In this document: one piece after another, positions 48,815-58,249 of the stretch | How positions within the stretch are numbered: the stretch's first letter is position 1 | Layout of the letters: each line of letters opens with the position of its first letter | From: Ilumatobacter fluminis | Lineage (GTDB): Bacteria > Actinomycetota > Acidimicrobiia > Acidimicrobiales > Ilumatobacteraceae | DNA length: 64,000 bases | Direction: 5' to 3' | NCBI RefSeq assembly: GCF_004364865.1 | Contig: NZ_SOAU01000001.1 | Location: 868,001-932,000, forward strand | Notes under the pieces: model-generated | The model's database searches: none | The model's input: the letters and a program-made list of their open reading frames with translations, nothing else | Told to the model about the DNA's origin: nothing | Made by a program: the position numbers and the translations under genes

Positions 48815-49983
48815 CCATGCTCAACGAACGCCAGCAGCTGTCGTACATCGCGGCCCAGGCCGCCGACGCCCGCCTCAACGTCGAGCTCGAGACCGAGGGC
48901 ATGACCCTCAACATCGGTCCGCAGCACCCGGCGACGCACGGCACGCTCCGCATCATCGCCCGCCTCGACGGCGAGCAGGTCGTGTGGGCCGAGCCCGTGC
49001 CCGGCTACATGCACCGCGGCTACGAGAAGCTCACCGAGGTCCGCACGTTCCCGCAGGTCACCACGCTGATCAACCGGATCGACTGGCTCGGCAGCTTCGC
49101 GAACGAGGTGCCGTTCATCCTCGCCGCCGAACAGCTCATGGAGATCGAGGCGCCGCCGCGCGCCCAGTACATCCGCACGATCCTGTTCGAGCTCTCGCGC
49201 ATCGCCAACATCGGCCTGTTCCTCGGCGACCTCGGCGTCCAGATGGGCGCCGTCACCCCCGCCTTCTTCGGGTTCCGCGACCGTGAGTACGTGCTCAACC
49301 TGATCGAGGGCGCCACCGGTGGCCGCTTCCACCCGAACTTCGACCGCATCGGCGGCCTGAAGGACGATTTGCCGAAGGGCTGGATCAACGAGACGAAGCA
49401 GGTCATGAAGCGCCTGCGCGGCTTCTGCGACGAGATCGAAGACCTCCTCTTCGGCAACGAGATCTTCCAGAGCCGTACCCGTGGCATCGGCGTCATCCCC
49501 GCCGACGTCGCCAAGTCGTTCGGCCTGTCGGGCGCCAACCTGCGTGCGTCGGGCGTCGACTGGGACCTCCGCCGCGACCAGTCGCTGCCGATGGCCTGGG
49601 ACAAGGCCGACTTCAAGGTCTGGACCCATCCCGACGGCGACTCGTGGGCCCGCTGCTGGGTCCGTCTGCAGGAGACTCGCGAGGCCACCAAGATCGTCGA
49701 CCAGCTGATCGACGACCTGCCCGCCGGCCCGGTCATGGCCAAGGTGCCCCGCATCATCAAGGTGCCCGAGGGTGAAGCCTGGATCTCGACCGAGAACCCG
49801 CTCGGTGAGATGGGCTACTACGTGATCAGCAAGGGCGACCTCGGCCCGTTCCGGGTCAAGATCCGCTCGGCCAGCTTCAACAACATCTCGATCACCCCCT
49901 GGGTGCTCAAGGGCGTCTACGTGCCCGACATCATCACGATCCTGGCCAGCCTCTACTTCATCCTCGGAGACATCGACCGGTGA
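48811..49983 (+). CDS. nuoD: NADH-quinone oxidoreductase-type subunit D (complex I copy 2)
   Basis: 390 residues. LNIGPQHPATHGTLRIIARLDGE near residues 33-54 holds the quinone-site His. RGYEKLTEVRTFPQVTTLINRIDWLGSFANE and the terminal LGDIDR are conserved. It has no long acidic extension, unlike copy 1. ATGA overlap with nuoC and GTGA overlap with nuoH show tight coupling. Confidence 0.96.
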   Translation: MTMLNERQQLSYIAAQAADARLNVELETEGMTLNIGPQHPATHGTLRIIARLDGEQVVWAEPVPGYMHRGYEKLTEVRTFPQVTTLINRIDWLGSFANEVPFILAAEQLMEIEAPPRAQYIRTILFELSRIANIGLFLGDLGVQMGAVTPAFFGFRDREYVLNLIEGATGGRFHPNFDRIGGLKDDLPKGWINETKQVMKRLRGFCDEIEDLLFGNEIFQSRTRGIGVIPADVAKSFGLSGANLRASGVDWDLRRDQSLPMAWDKADFKVWTHPDGDSWARCWVRLQETREATKIVDQLIDDLPAGPVMAKVPRIIKVPEGEAWISTENPLGEMGYYVISKGDLGPFRVKIRSASFNNISITPWVLKGVYVPDIITILASLYFILGDIDR

Positions 49984-51035
49984 CATCCCTGCTTGCTGTT
50001 GAGGTCCCGTACTGGGGACAGTCGCTGTTGCGCGTCTTGGGCGGCATCGTCGCGGTGCTCCTGCCCGCCGGCACGATCGTCTACCTGTTCCTGTTCAAGA
50101 TGATGTCGTTCATGCAGAGCCGCCTCGGCCCGATGGAGGCCGGCCCGTACGGCTCGATGCAGCTCCTCGCCGAGGTCGGCAAGTGGCTGCAGAAGGAAGA
50201 CATCATCCCCGAGAACGCCGACCGGACGATCTTCAAGATCGCACCGCTCATCGTGCTCGCGTCCACCTTCCTGCTCGTCGTCGTCGTGCCGTTCGGCCCC
50301 GACGCCCTGATGACCGACTTCCAGGCGGGCATCTACTACGCCCTGGCAATCGGCTCGGTCTCGGTCATCGGCATCCTCGTCGCAGGCTGGTCGAGTGCGA
50401 ACAAGTACTCGCTGCTCGGTGGCCTGCGTGCCGCCGGCCAGCTCATCGCCTACGAACTCCCGATGGTGCTCGCCGTCGTCGGCGTCGTCATCCAGGCCGG
50501 TTCGATGAACCTGCAGCAGATCGTGGTGGCGCAGAACACCTACGAGATCTTCGGGCTCGACTGGATCGGCATGCCGTTCGTCATCACCCAGTGCGTCGGC
50601 TTCGTGATCTTCATGATCGCCGTGCAGGCCGAGCTCACCCAGCCGCCGTTCGACATGCCGATCGCCGAATCCGAGCTCGTGTCCGGCTACATGACCGAGT
50701 ACTCGGGCTTCCGATTCCTGACGTTCTTCATCGCCGAGTTCGCCACCGCCGGCGTGTTCGCCTTCATCGCTGCCGTGCTGTTCCTCGGCGGTTGGGGCGT
50801 GCCGTTCAGCTGGTTCGGCTGGGACACGGTCGACTCGGTCGACAACTGGATGAACGTCGTCGGGCCGATCATCATGCTCACCAAGATGATGCTGCTGGTC
50901 GGGATCATCATGTGGGTCCGCTTCACCTACCCACGTTTCCGTGAAGACCAGCTCCAGCAGTTCGCCTGGAAGGTCCTCATCCCGGTGTCGATCCTGAACA
51001 TCGCCGTCACCGCAATCCTCAAGGTCGCCGTCTAA
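49980..51035 (+). CDS. nuoH: NADH-quinone oxidoreductase-type subunit H (complex I copy 2)
   Basis: 351 residues from a [31 protein letters not shown] matches the first conserved loop, though the usual ERKxxxxxQxRxGPN is altered to [41 protein letters not shown] is the quinone-tunnel loop. About eight helices. nuoE, nuoF and nuoG do not occur between nuoD and this gene. Confidence 0.95.
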   Translation: MTSLLAVEVPYWGQSLLRVLGGIVAVLLPAGTIVYLFLFKMMSFMQSRLGPMEAGPYGSMQLLAEVGKWLQKEDIIPENADRTIFKIAPLIVLASTFLLVVVVPFGPDALMTDFQAGIYYALAIGSVSVIGILVAGWSSANKYSLLGGLRAAGQLIAYELPMVLAVVGVVIQAGSMNLQQIVVAQNTYEIFGLDWIGMPFVITQCVGFVIFMIAVQAELTQPPFDMPIAESELVSGYMTEYSGFRFLTFFIAEFATAGVFAFIAAVLFLGGWGVPFSWFGWDTVDSVDNWMNVVGPIIMLTKMMLLVGIIMWVRFTYPRFREDQLQQFAWKVLIPVSILNIAVTAILKVAV

Positions 51036-51526
51036 TGCCTTCGAAGCCGAAAGTCCCGGGCCTGATCAAGGGCCTCGGCATCACGATGGGAACCATGTTC
51101 CGCACCGCGAAAGACGGTGCGGCCACGGTCCAGTATCCGCATGCCAAGGAGACCCCGCCCGTCCGCGCCCGCGGCGTCATCGCGCTTCGCGAGGACAACT
51201 GCACGGCCTGCATGCTGTGTGCCCGCTCGTGCCCCGACTGGTGCATCTACATCGAGGCCCACAAGCAGCTCGCCCCGCCTCGTCGCGCCGGCGGCAAGCC
51301 CCGCCAGGTCAACCACCTCGACCGGTTCGACATCGACTACGCGCTCTGCATGTACTGCGGTATCTGCGTCGAGGTGTGTCCGTTCGACGCCCTCTTCTGG
51401 AGCCCCGAGTACGAGTACTCCGAGCCCCGCATCGCCGACCTGCTCCACGACAAGGAGAAGCTCGGTGAGTGGATGGAGACCGTGCCCGAGGCGCCCGAGC
51501 TCGAAGCGGGGGCGGCCAAGAAATGA
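51035..51526 (+). CDS. nuoI: NADH-quinone oxidoreductase-type subunit I (complex I copy 2)
   Basis: 163 residues. Two 4Fe-4S motifs: C56/C59/C62/C66 ([12 protein letters not shown]) and C105/C108/C111/C115 ([12 protein letters not shown]). Without NuoE, F and G in the operon this would be the outermost cluster subunit and the likely place where an external donor delivers electrons. Confidence 0.95.
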   Translation: MPSKPKVPGLIKGLGITMGTMFRTAKDGAATVQYPHAKETPPVRARGVIALREDNCTACMLCARSCPDWCIYIEAHKQLAPPRRAGGKPRQVNHLDRFDIDYALCMYCGICVEVCPFDALFWSPEYEYSEPRIADLLHDKEKLGEWMETVPEAPELEAGAAKK

Positions 51527-52059
51527 GCCTCCTCGCCCAAGCCAACGACGGGGTCAACGTCGCCCAGAACGTCGGCTTCTGGATCATCGCAGCGCTGATG
51601 CTGTGGGGCGCATTCCGGGTCGTCACGACCCGCAACGTCGTCCACGCCGCCCTGTGGCTGGTGGTCGTGCTCGGCGGCATCGCCGCGCAGTACATTCTCG
51701 CCGCCGCCGAGTTCGTGGCGATCTCGCAGGTGCTCGTCTACATCGGTGCCGTCATGGTGCTGTTCCTGTTCGGCATCATGCTCACCCGGGCCACGATCGG
51801 TGAAGAGACCGACGTCAACAACAAGAACTGGGCCGTCGGCATCCCCGTCGCCCTCCTGATGTTCGGCGTGCTCGCCTACGTCACCCTCGACTTCACCGAG
51901 GACGCGACCCTCACCGACCCGACCGAGGAACAGATCGCATCGGCGACGACGGCGATCTCCGACGCCTACCTCGGCGCCTACCTCGTACCCCTGATCGCCG
52001 TCTCGTTCGTCCTGCTCGCCGCCGCCATCGGCGCCATCGTGCTGGCCCGGAAGGACTGA
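51523..52059 (+). CDS. nuoJ: NADH-quinone oxidoreductase-type subunit J (complex I copy 2)
   Basis: 178 residues, five helices, [24 protein letters not shown] as the conserved helix 3 region. The ATG at 51523 overlaps the nuoI stop. A loop of about 25 acidic residues ([11 protein letters not shown]) faces out of the membrane before the last helix. Confidence 0.94.
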   Translation: MSLLAQANDGVNVAQNVGFWIIAALMLWGAFRVVTTRNVVHAALWLVVVLGGIAAQYILAAAEFVAISQVLVYIGAVMVLFLFGIMLTRATIGEETDVNNKNWAVGIPVALLMFGVLAYVTLDFTEDATLTDPTEEQIASATTAISDAYLGAYLVPLIAVSFVLLAAAIGAIVLARKD

Positions 52060-52062
52060 CCG

Positions 52063-52362
52063 ATGTACGCGTTCAACTTCCTCCTCCTCAGCGCCGCGCT
52101 CTTCTCGTTCGGTGTCTACGGCGTCCTCGCCCGCAAGAACGCGGTCATGGTGCTCATGTCGATCGAGCTGATCCTCAACTCGGTCAACCTGAACCTCGTC
52201 GCCTTCGCGCTGATGAACAACTCGATCGACGGGCACGTGTTCGCCCTGTTCGTGATCGCGATCGCCGCCGCCGAAGTCGGTGTCGGTCTCGCCATGGTGC
52301 TGATGATCTACCGCAACCGGCGTTCGATCGCGCTCGATGAACTCTCGGAGATGAAGGGATGA
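52063..52362 (+). CDS. nuoK: NADH-quinone oxidoreductase-type subunit K (complex I copy 2)
   Basis: 99 residues with three helices and both glutamates (SIELILNSVNLNLV and IAAAEVGVGLAMVL). Standard length. Confidence 0.95.
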   Translation: MYAFNFLLLSAALFSFGVYGVLARKNAVMVLMSIELILNSVNLNLVAFALMNNSIDGHVFALFVIAIAAAEVGVGLAMVLMIYRNRRSIALDELSEMKG

Positions 52363-54857
52363 GCCGACCCTCCATGTTGCTCGCCGCAGAAGAATCCGGC
52401 CACGCCGTCGGCGAAGCCAGCGGGTGGTTCCTCGAGAACGCCTGGCTGATCCCGGTCATCCCGGCCGTCGCGTTCTTCCTCATCCTGTTCTTCGGCAAGA
52501 AGCTGCCCCGTGGCGGCAGCGAGTTCGGCATCGTCGCGATGCTCGGTTCGCTGTTCGTCGCCGCCGGCGCCACCTGGCAGTGGATCTCGTCCACCACCAG
52601 CCACTACGACGAAGCCGGCAACTACGAGGTCGAACCCGTCATCCGCGAGATCGTGTGGTGGCAGTCGGGCCCGTACGAGTTCGGCCTCGGCCAGCACATC
52701 GACGGTCTCGCCATCATGGCCCTGCTGCTCGTGGCGTTCATCTCGACGCTCGTGCAGCTGTACTCCACCGAGTACGTCAACGGCGACCGTCGCTACACCC
52801 ACTTCTTCGCCGCGCTCACCCTCTTCTCGTCGGGCATGCTCGCCATGGTCCTGGCTCCCGACATGGTCCAGCTGATCCTCGGCTGGGAGATCATGGGTCT
52901 CTGCTCGTTCATGCTCATCGGACACTGGTGGGAAGAACAGGCCAACAGCCGTGCGGCGCTCAAGGCGTTCTTCACCGTCCGTGTCGGCGACATGGGCCTG
53001 CTGGTCGGCACGGCGATGCTGCTCGCGATCTTCGGCACGCTCCAGATCTCCGAGATCAACGAACTCGCCGCTGCCGGTGAGTTCGACAGCAAGAACATGC
53101 TCATGTGGACCGCAGTGGCGTTGTTCATCGCCTGCATCGGCAAGTCGGGCCAGTTCCCGCTCCACACCTGGCTCCCCGACGCCATGGCCGGCCCGACGCC
53201 TGTCTCGTCGCTGCTCCACAGCTCGACCATGGTCGTTGCCGGCGTGTTCCTCGTCGCCCGCATCTACCCGGTGTTCCACGTCGGTCTCGACATCAACGCC
53301 GCCGGACAGTCGGTCAACCTGATCGCCGCCATCGGTGGCATCACCCTGCTGATCGCCGCCGCGCTCGCCTTCGTCCAGAACGACATCAAGAAGGTGCTCG
53401 CCTACTCGACGGTGTCGCAGCTCGGCTACATGATGATGGGCCTGGGTATCGGCGCCTGGACCGGTGCCGTGTTCCACATCTTCACGCACGCCTTCTTCAA
53501 GTGCTGCCTGTTCCTCGCCGCCGGCTCGATCAGCCACACCGCGGCGCACCACAGCTTCGACATGAAGAAAGACATGGGCGGCATCTGGAAGAAGATGCCG
53601 GTCACGTTCGGTGCCTGGATGGTCTCGACCGCTGCGCTGATGGGCATCCCCTTCACCGCCGGTTTCTTCTCGAAGGACGAGATCATCGACTCGGCGAAGC
53701 ACTACGAGTACACGTGGTTCTACTACGCCGGCATCATCGGTGCGTTCATGACGGCCGCCTACATGACGCGGGCGACCTATCTCACCTTCTTCGGCAAGCC
53801 GCGCGGCGCCGCCGCCCACTTCATGGGTGTCGAGCACGACACCACCGGCGAGGTGCACGAGCACTCGGCCCACCCCGACGAGGCCGAGCACGCCGACGGC
53901 CACCTGCCCGACGAGACGGTCGACGCCCCGCTCCACACCGCCGACACGCACGGCGCCCACGACGCGCACGACGATCACGGTCACGACGACCACCACGACG
54001 ACCACGCCACGCACGGACGTCCGCTGCCGTTCGCGCCGTTCGACTCGCCGTGGAAGATCACCGCCCCGCTCATCATCCTCGCGGCGCTGGCGATCGGTGC
54101 CGGCTATCTCAACGCACCGGCGCTCAAGATCTACTGGTTCGAACACCAGACCGAGTCGTCGATCGGACTGCCGATCGACCACGGCGACCACAGCGACGAA
54201 GAAGAGCACGGCGACGACGAGGAGCACGAAGAAGCGCTGCTCGGCTCCGTCGACGAGCTCGCCCTCGGTGCCGGAGGCGGCTTCGTCGCCGCCGAGTCCG
54301 GTGGCGGCGACCACTCGTACGAGGCGCCCGGCCCGTTCAAGGTCCCGGCACCGCCGGTGTTCACGTGGGCCAACGCTGCACCGGGTCTGATCCTGGTCGC
54401 GCTCGGCATTCTCGTGAGCTGGTTCATGAGCCTGGCCGTGTTCGGTCGACGCAAGAACTTCCTGTCACCGACGGTCGGACTCACCGAGCGGGTCAAGCCG
54501 ATCGGCGCGATCCACTCGTTCCTGGTCAACAAGCTGTACCTCGACCACCTCTACGAGAAGGTCATCGTGCACGCGATCGCCCACCCGATCGCGAAGGCGG
54601 CCTACTGGTTCAACCAGAACGTCATCGACGGCATCGTCAACACCGTCGGTATCGTCACCCGCCGCCTCGGCGGCTGGGTCTACCGCAACGTCGACCAGCG
54701 AGTGGTCGACGGCGCGGTCAACGCATCGGGGAAGGCCGCCTCCGAAGGCGGCCACGCCCTCCAACCCGTCCAGTCCGGCAAGGTCAACCAGTACGGCGCG
54801 CTGCTGTTCGGCGCCGCCGGCATCGGTGCCATCCTCCTGATCATCCTCAACGGCTAA
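52359..54857 (+). CDS. nuoL: NADH-quinone oxidoreductase-type subunit L, with His/Asp-rich insertion (complex I copy 2)
   Basis: 832 residues, about 150-200 longer than usual and 151 longer than copy 1. The pump core is intact: ILGWEIMGLCSFMLIGHW, SGQFPLHTWLPDAMAGPTPVSSLLHSSTMVVAG and DIKKVLAYSTVSQLGYM. Between late helices there is a loop of about 65 residues (491-555) extremely rich in His and Asp (DDHGHDDHHDDH), and then a second acidic/His loop (about 602-655). These could bind metal ions or buffer protons; no precedent is known to me. The lateral helix follows. Confidence 0.94.
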   Translation: MSRPSMLLAAEESGHAVGEASGWFLENAWLIPVIPAVAFFLILFFGKKLPRGGSEFGIVAMLGSLFVAAGATWQWISSTTSHYDEAGNYEVEPVIREIVWWQSGPYEFGLGQHIDGLAIMALLLVAFISTLVQLYSTEYVNGDRRYTHFFAALTLFSSGMLAMVLAPDMVQLILGWEIMGLCSFMLIGHWWEEQANSRAALKAFFTVRVGDMGLLVGTAMLLAIFGTLQISEINELAAAGEFDSKNMLMWTAVALFIACIGKSGQFPLHTWLPDAMAGPTPVSSLLHSSTMVVAGVFLVARIYPVFHVGLDINAAGQSVNLIAAIGGITLLIAAALAFVQNDIKKVLAYSTVSQLGYMMMGLGIGAWTGAVFHIFTHAFFKCCLFLAAGSISHTAAHHSFDMKKDMGGIWKKMPVTFGAWMVSTAALMGIPFTAGFFSKDEIIDSAKHYEYTWFYYAGIIGAFMTAAYMTRATYLTFFGKPRGAAAHFMGVEHDTTGEVHEHSAHPDEAEHADGHLPDETVDAPLHTADTHGAHDAHDDHGHDDHHDDHATHGRPLPFAPFDSPWKITAPLIILAALAIGAGYLNAPALKIYWFEHQTESSIGLPIDHGDHSDEEEHGDDEEHEEALLGSVDELALGAGGGFVAAESGGGDHSYEAPGPFKVPAPPVFTWANAAPGLILVALGILVSWFMSLAVFGRRKNFLSPTVGLTERVKPIGAIHSFLVNKLYLDHLYEKVIVHAIAHPIAKAAYWFNQNVIDGIVNTVGIVTRRLGGWVYRNVDQRVVDGAVNASGKAASEGGHALQPVQSGKVNQYGALLFGAAGIGAILLIILNG

Positions 54858-54871
54858 GGCAGTTTCGACAG

Positions 54872-56464
54872 ATGGATCCTTTCAAGAACAACGAACTCCT
54901 CACCATCGGCACCTTCCTGCCGTTGGTGGGCGTGGTGATCATGATGTTCATCTCCGCAGCCGAAGAGCAGCTGCACAAGATGATCGCCATCGTCACCGCC
55001 GGTGCCACGTTGGTGGTCGGCCTCATCACGCTGATCCAGTACGACTACGACGCGAGCGGGCAGCTCCAGTTCGTGGTCAACGAGGAGTGGATCTCGGTGA
55101 TCAACTCCAACTACAACATCGGCCTCGACGGCATCAGCCTGCCGCTGTACTTCCTGTCGATGGTCGTGACGTTCCTCGTCGCGATCTACACCTACGGCAA
55201 CATGCCCGATGCCGGGAACCCGAAGATGTTCCTGATGCTCATGCTGGTCCTGCAGGTCGGCATGGCGGGCTCGTTCATCGCACAAGACCTGATCCTGTTC
55301 TTCGTCTTCTTCGAGATCGTCCTGCTGCCGATGTACTTCATGATCGGTGTGTGGGGTGGCGAAGACCGCCAGTACGCCTCGCTGAAGTTCTTCCTCTACA
55401 CGATGTTCGGCTCGGCGCTGATGCTCGTCGCGTTCCTCGCCATCTACTACAAGACCGGCGCCGAGAGCTTCGCCTTCCAGCACCTGTACGAAGCGGGCGC
55501 CGGCATCGGTCGCAACACCCAGATCTGGATCTTCACCGGCATGTTCATCGGCTTCGCCGTCAAGGTGCCGATGTTCCCGTTCCACACCTGGCTGCCCGAC
55601 GCCCACACCCAGGCGCCCACGCAAGGTTCGGTCATCCTGGCCGCCATCCTGCTGAAGCTCGGTACGTACGGCTTCGTCCGCATCGCCCTGCCGATGCTGC
55701 CCCAGGGCGCCGAGGCGTGGGCCCCGGTCATCGCCATCCTCGCCGTGATCGGCATCATCTACGGTGCCCTCGGCTGTCTGGCCCAGACCGACATGAAGCG
55801 ACTGATCGCCTTCTCGTCGGTCGCCCACATGGGCTTCGTCATGCTCGGCATCTCGACCCTCACGGTCACCGGCATCAACGCCGCCCTGTTCGGCATGGTC
55901 GCCCACGGCCTGATCACCGGCATGCTCTTCTTCATCGCCGGATCGGTCAAGCACCGCTACCACACCCTCGAGATCAGCCGCCTGTCCGGCATGCTCGTCC
56001 AGATGCCGAAGCTCGGCTGGCTGCTCGGCTTCTCGGCAATGGCCTCGCTCGGCCTTCCCGGCCTGGCCGGGTTCTGGGGCGAGTTCCCGGCCCTGCTCGC
56101 CTCGTGGAACCCGAACGAGGCGATCCTCGCCGACCAGCTCGACCTGTACCGGGTGCTCACCGTCATCGCCGCCCTCGGCACGGTGCTCGCCGCTGCGTAC
56201 CTGCTCTGGCTGTACCAGCGCACCGCCTTCGGCAACCCGAACCCCGAGTTCGTGCCGAACCAGCACGCCCACTCGCTCAGCGCCGCCGCCAACGATGACC
56301 ATCACGGTGCCGACATCCACGACGTGACCACCCTCGAGTGGATCGCCTGGACGCCGTTCCTGATCGCCATCGTCGTCTTCGGTGTCTACCCGCAGCTCAT
56401 GTTCGAGATCATGGACCCGGCCGTCGTCGAACTCGTCAACGTCATCGAGGCGGGCGTCGGCTGA
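54872..56464 (+). CDS. nuoM: NADH-quinone oxidoreductase-type subunit M (complex I copy 2)
   Basis: 530 residues. LFFVFFEIVLLPMYFMIGVWGG, AVKVPMFPFHTWLPDAHTQAPTQGSVILAAILLKLG and DMKRLIAFSSVAHMGFV are the antiporter motifs. The ATG at 54872 begins MDPFKNNELLTIG, 14 bases after nuoL. The frame stays open far upstream, but that part is out-of-frame nuoL. Confidence 0.95.
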   Translation: MDPFKNNELLTIGTFLPLVGVVIMMFISAAEEQLHKMIAIVTAGATLVVGLITLIQYDYDASGQLQFVVNEEWISVINSNYNIGLDGISLPLYFLSMVVTFLVAIYTYGNMPDAGNPKMFLMLMLVLQVGMAGSFIAQDLILFFVFFEIVLLPMYFMIGVWGGEDRQYASLKFFLYTMFGSALMLVAFLAIYYKTGAESFAFQHLYEAGAGIGRNTQIWIFTGMFIGFAVKVPMFPFHTWLPDAHTQAPTQGSVILAAILLKLGTYGFVRIALPMLPQGAEAWAPVIAILAVIGIIYGALGCLAQTDMKRLIAFSSVAHMGFVMLGISTLTVTGINAALFGMVAHGLITGMLFFIAGSVKHRYHTLEISRLSGMLVQMPKLGWLLGFSAMASLGLPGLAGFWGEFPALLASWNPNEAILADQLDLYRVLTVIAALGTVLAAAYLLWLYQRTAFGNPNPEFVPNQHAHSLSAAANDDHHGADIHDVTTLEWIAWTPFLIAIVVFGVYPQLMFEIMDPAVVELVNVIEAGVG

Positions 56465-57987
56465 TGATCGCCACGCTCCTCGCCCAAGCGGCCGAGTGGA
56501 CTCGGCCCGACATCGATTGGCACGGCATCGCGCCCGAGCTGATCCTCGTCGTGGGCATCAACCTCATCCTCCTCGTCGATCTCTGGATCGACGAGAGCAA
56601 GAAGTGGATGATCGCGTCGCTGACCGGCTTCGTCATGCTCGGCGCCCTCGTGCCGGTCGTGACCCTCGCCGTCGTCGGCGACGACACCCGATCGATGTTC
56701 TTCGACCGCTACGTGGTCGACGAGTACGCCCTCATCCTGAAGGCGCTGTTCCTCGTGATCGGTTACCTCATCGTGCTGATGAGCCAGACCGAACTCGAAG
56801 AGGGCGGCTACTACATCGGCGAGTTCTACGTGCTGATGCTCGTCAGCGTGCTCGGCATGGTCGCCATGGCATCGAGCCGCGACCTCGTGTCGATCTTCGT
56901 GTCACTCGAACTGCTCTCGATCCCGGCCTACATGATGGCCGCGTGGCGCAAGCGCGACGTCCGCTCCAACGAGGCCGGCGTCAAGTACTACCTGCTCGGC
57001 GTGTTCGCCTCCGGCGTCCTGCTCTATGGCATGAGCTACCTGTACGGCACGACCGGCTCCACCAAGCTCACCGAGATCGGCTCGGCACTCGCCGACGCCG
57101 ACGGCGGCCTCCTCGCGATGCAGGTCATCGCCGTGGCGTTCGTGATCGTCGGGTTCGGCTTCAAGGTCTCGGCCGTGCCGTTCCACACCTGGGCACCCGA
57201 CACCTACCAGGGTGCGCCGCTCCCGGTGACCGCCTTCTTGTCGGTCGCCTCGAAGGCCGCCGGTTTCGTCGGTCTGCTCTCGCTGCTGTTCATCGCGCTC
57301 TACTCGGCCGATGGCGTCTACGAACCGTTCATCTTCGTGCTCGCCGCACTCACGATGACGGTCGGCAACGTGCTCGCACTCCGCCAGACCAACATCGTCC
57401 GCATGTTGGCCTACTCGTCGGTCAGCCAGGGTGGCTTCATCCTCATGCCGCTCGCCGTCATGGCGTCCGGCGACGCCACCGAGTCGGCGCTCAAGGCGGT
57501 CGTGATCTACCTCCTGATCTACGCCCTGTCGAACCTCGGTGCGTTCGCCGTGGTGATGGCCGTCAGCCGCAAGACCAAGAGCGGCGAGATCTCCTCGTTC
57601 GGTGGCCTCATGTCGTACGCACCCGGCCTCGGCGCCCTGATGACGATCTTCCTGGCGTCGCTCACCGGCATCCCGCCGCTCGGTATCTGGATCGCCAAGC
57701 TCGCCGCCTTCAAGGCCGTCGTCGACGCGGCGACCGGCATGGGTTACACCCTCGCCATCATCGCGGCCGTCAACACCGTCATCTCGGCGGCGTACTACAT
57801 GCGGGTGCTGCGAGAGATCTGGATGAAGCCCGTCCCCGACGGCGACACGAGCAAGATCTCGGTACCGCAGCCGATCTGGGCTGCGCTGGGTATCTGCACC
57901 ATCGGCACCGTCGTGCTGGGACTGTTCCCGGGCCTCGTCATGCGGTTCGCCGATCTCCCCGATCTCACCGGCGCCTTCGGCGGCTGA
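56464..57987 (+). CDS. nuoN: NADH-quinone oxidoreductase-type subunit N (complex I copy 2)
   Basis: 507 residues. FVSLELLSIPAYMMAAWRKRD, KVSAVPFHTWAPDTYQGAPLPVTAFLSVASKAAGF and NIVRMLAYSSVSQGGFI match NuoN. In the last motif the usual Asp-Val-Lys preceding RMLAYSS is Asn-Ile-Val. It is the last gene of the 10.8-kb operon and shares the A of its ATG with the nuoM stop. Confidence 0.95.
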   Translation: MIATLLAQAAEWTRPDIDWHGIAPELILVVGINLILLVDLWIDESKKWMIASLTGFVMLGALVPVVTLAVVGDDTRSMFFDRYVVDEYALILKALFLVIGYLIVLMSQTELEEGGYYIGEFYVLMLVSVLGMVAMASSRDLVSIFVSLELLSIPAYMMAAWRKRDVRSNEAGVKYYLLGVFASGVLLYGMSYLYGTTGSTKLTEIGSALADADGGLLAMQVIAVAFVIVGFGFKVSAVPFHTWAPDTYQGAPLPVTAFLSVASKAAGFVGLLSLLFIALYSADGVYEPFIFVLAALTMTVGNVLALRQTNIVRMLAYSSVSQGGFILMPLAVMASGDATESALKAVVIYLLIYALSNLGAFAVVMAVSRKTKSGEISSFGGLMSYAPGLGALMTIFLASLTGIPPLGIWIAKLAAFKAVVDAATGMGYTLAIIAAVNTVISAAYYMRVLREIWMKPVPDGDTSKISVPQPIWAALGICTIGTVVLGLFPGLVMRFADLPDLTGAFGG

Positions 57988-58025
57988 GCGGCCAGATCGT
58001 CCGATTGCTGCGTTCCGCCTCGCCG

Positions 58026-58047
58026 CCGTCGGCCGAAAGGCCGACGG
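58026..58047 (+). terminator. terminator hairpin of the second nuo operon
   Basis: Nine-bp arms CCGTCGGCC and GGCCGACGG closed by a GAAA tetraloop, 38 bases after the nuoN stop. No T tract. Confidence 0.6.
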
Positions 58048-58050
58048 GGC

Positions 58051-58153
58051 TCGTCGCGCCTTGCACTCGAACGATCTGATCCGCCTAGCTACGCACAATG
58101 GGCCTGCGTTCACACCAACTGCAGGGTCCGGGTTCGTCGCGCCTTGCACTCGA
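58051..58153. repeat. 20-bp direct repeat behind the second nuo operon
   Basis: TCGTCGCGCCTTGCACTCGA occurs at 58051-58070 and 58134-58153, 83 bp apart. Nothing else is recognised in the 200-base gap before the MidA-like gene. Confidence 0.8.
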
Positions 58154-58236
58154 CGAAACCGACTCGGCCTCAGAAGGGGTGCGAAGAAAGGGATCTGATC
58201 CCGTACCCGTTGCAGGGTGAGCGACACCATTCGTCG

Positions 58237-58242
58237 TAGGGT
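58237..58242 (+). promoter_or_regulatory. -10 box for leaderless MidA-like gene
   Basis: TAGGGT ends 7 bases before the ATG at 58250. Confidence 0.5.
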
Positions 58243-58249
58243 TTGTGGG

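Noticed and set aside
52308-56320. Long minus-strand frames opposite nuoL2 and nuoM2
   Set aside because: Antisense shadows of well-defined pump subunits.
53105-56464. A single 1,119-codon plus-strand frame suggesting a fusion with nuoM2
   Set aside because: The first 589 codons are nuoL2 read out of frame; the ATG at 54872 begins a normal NuoM.
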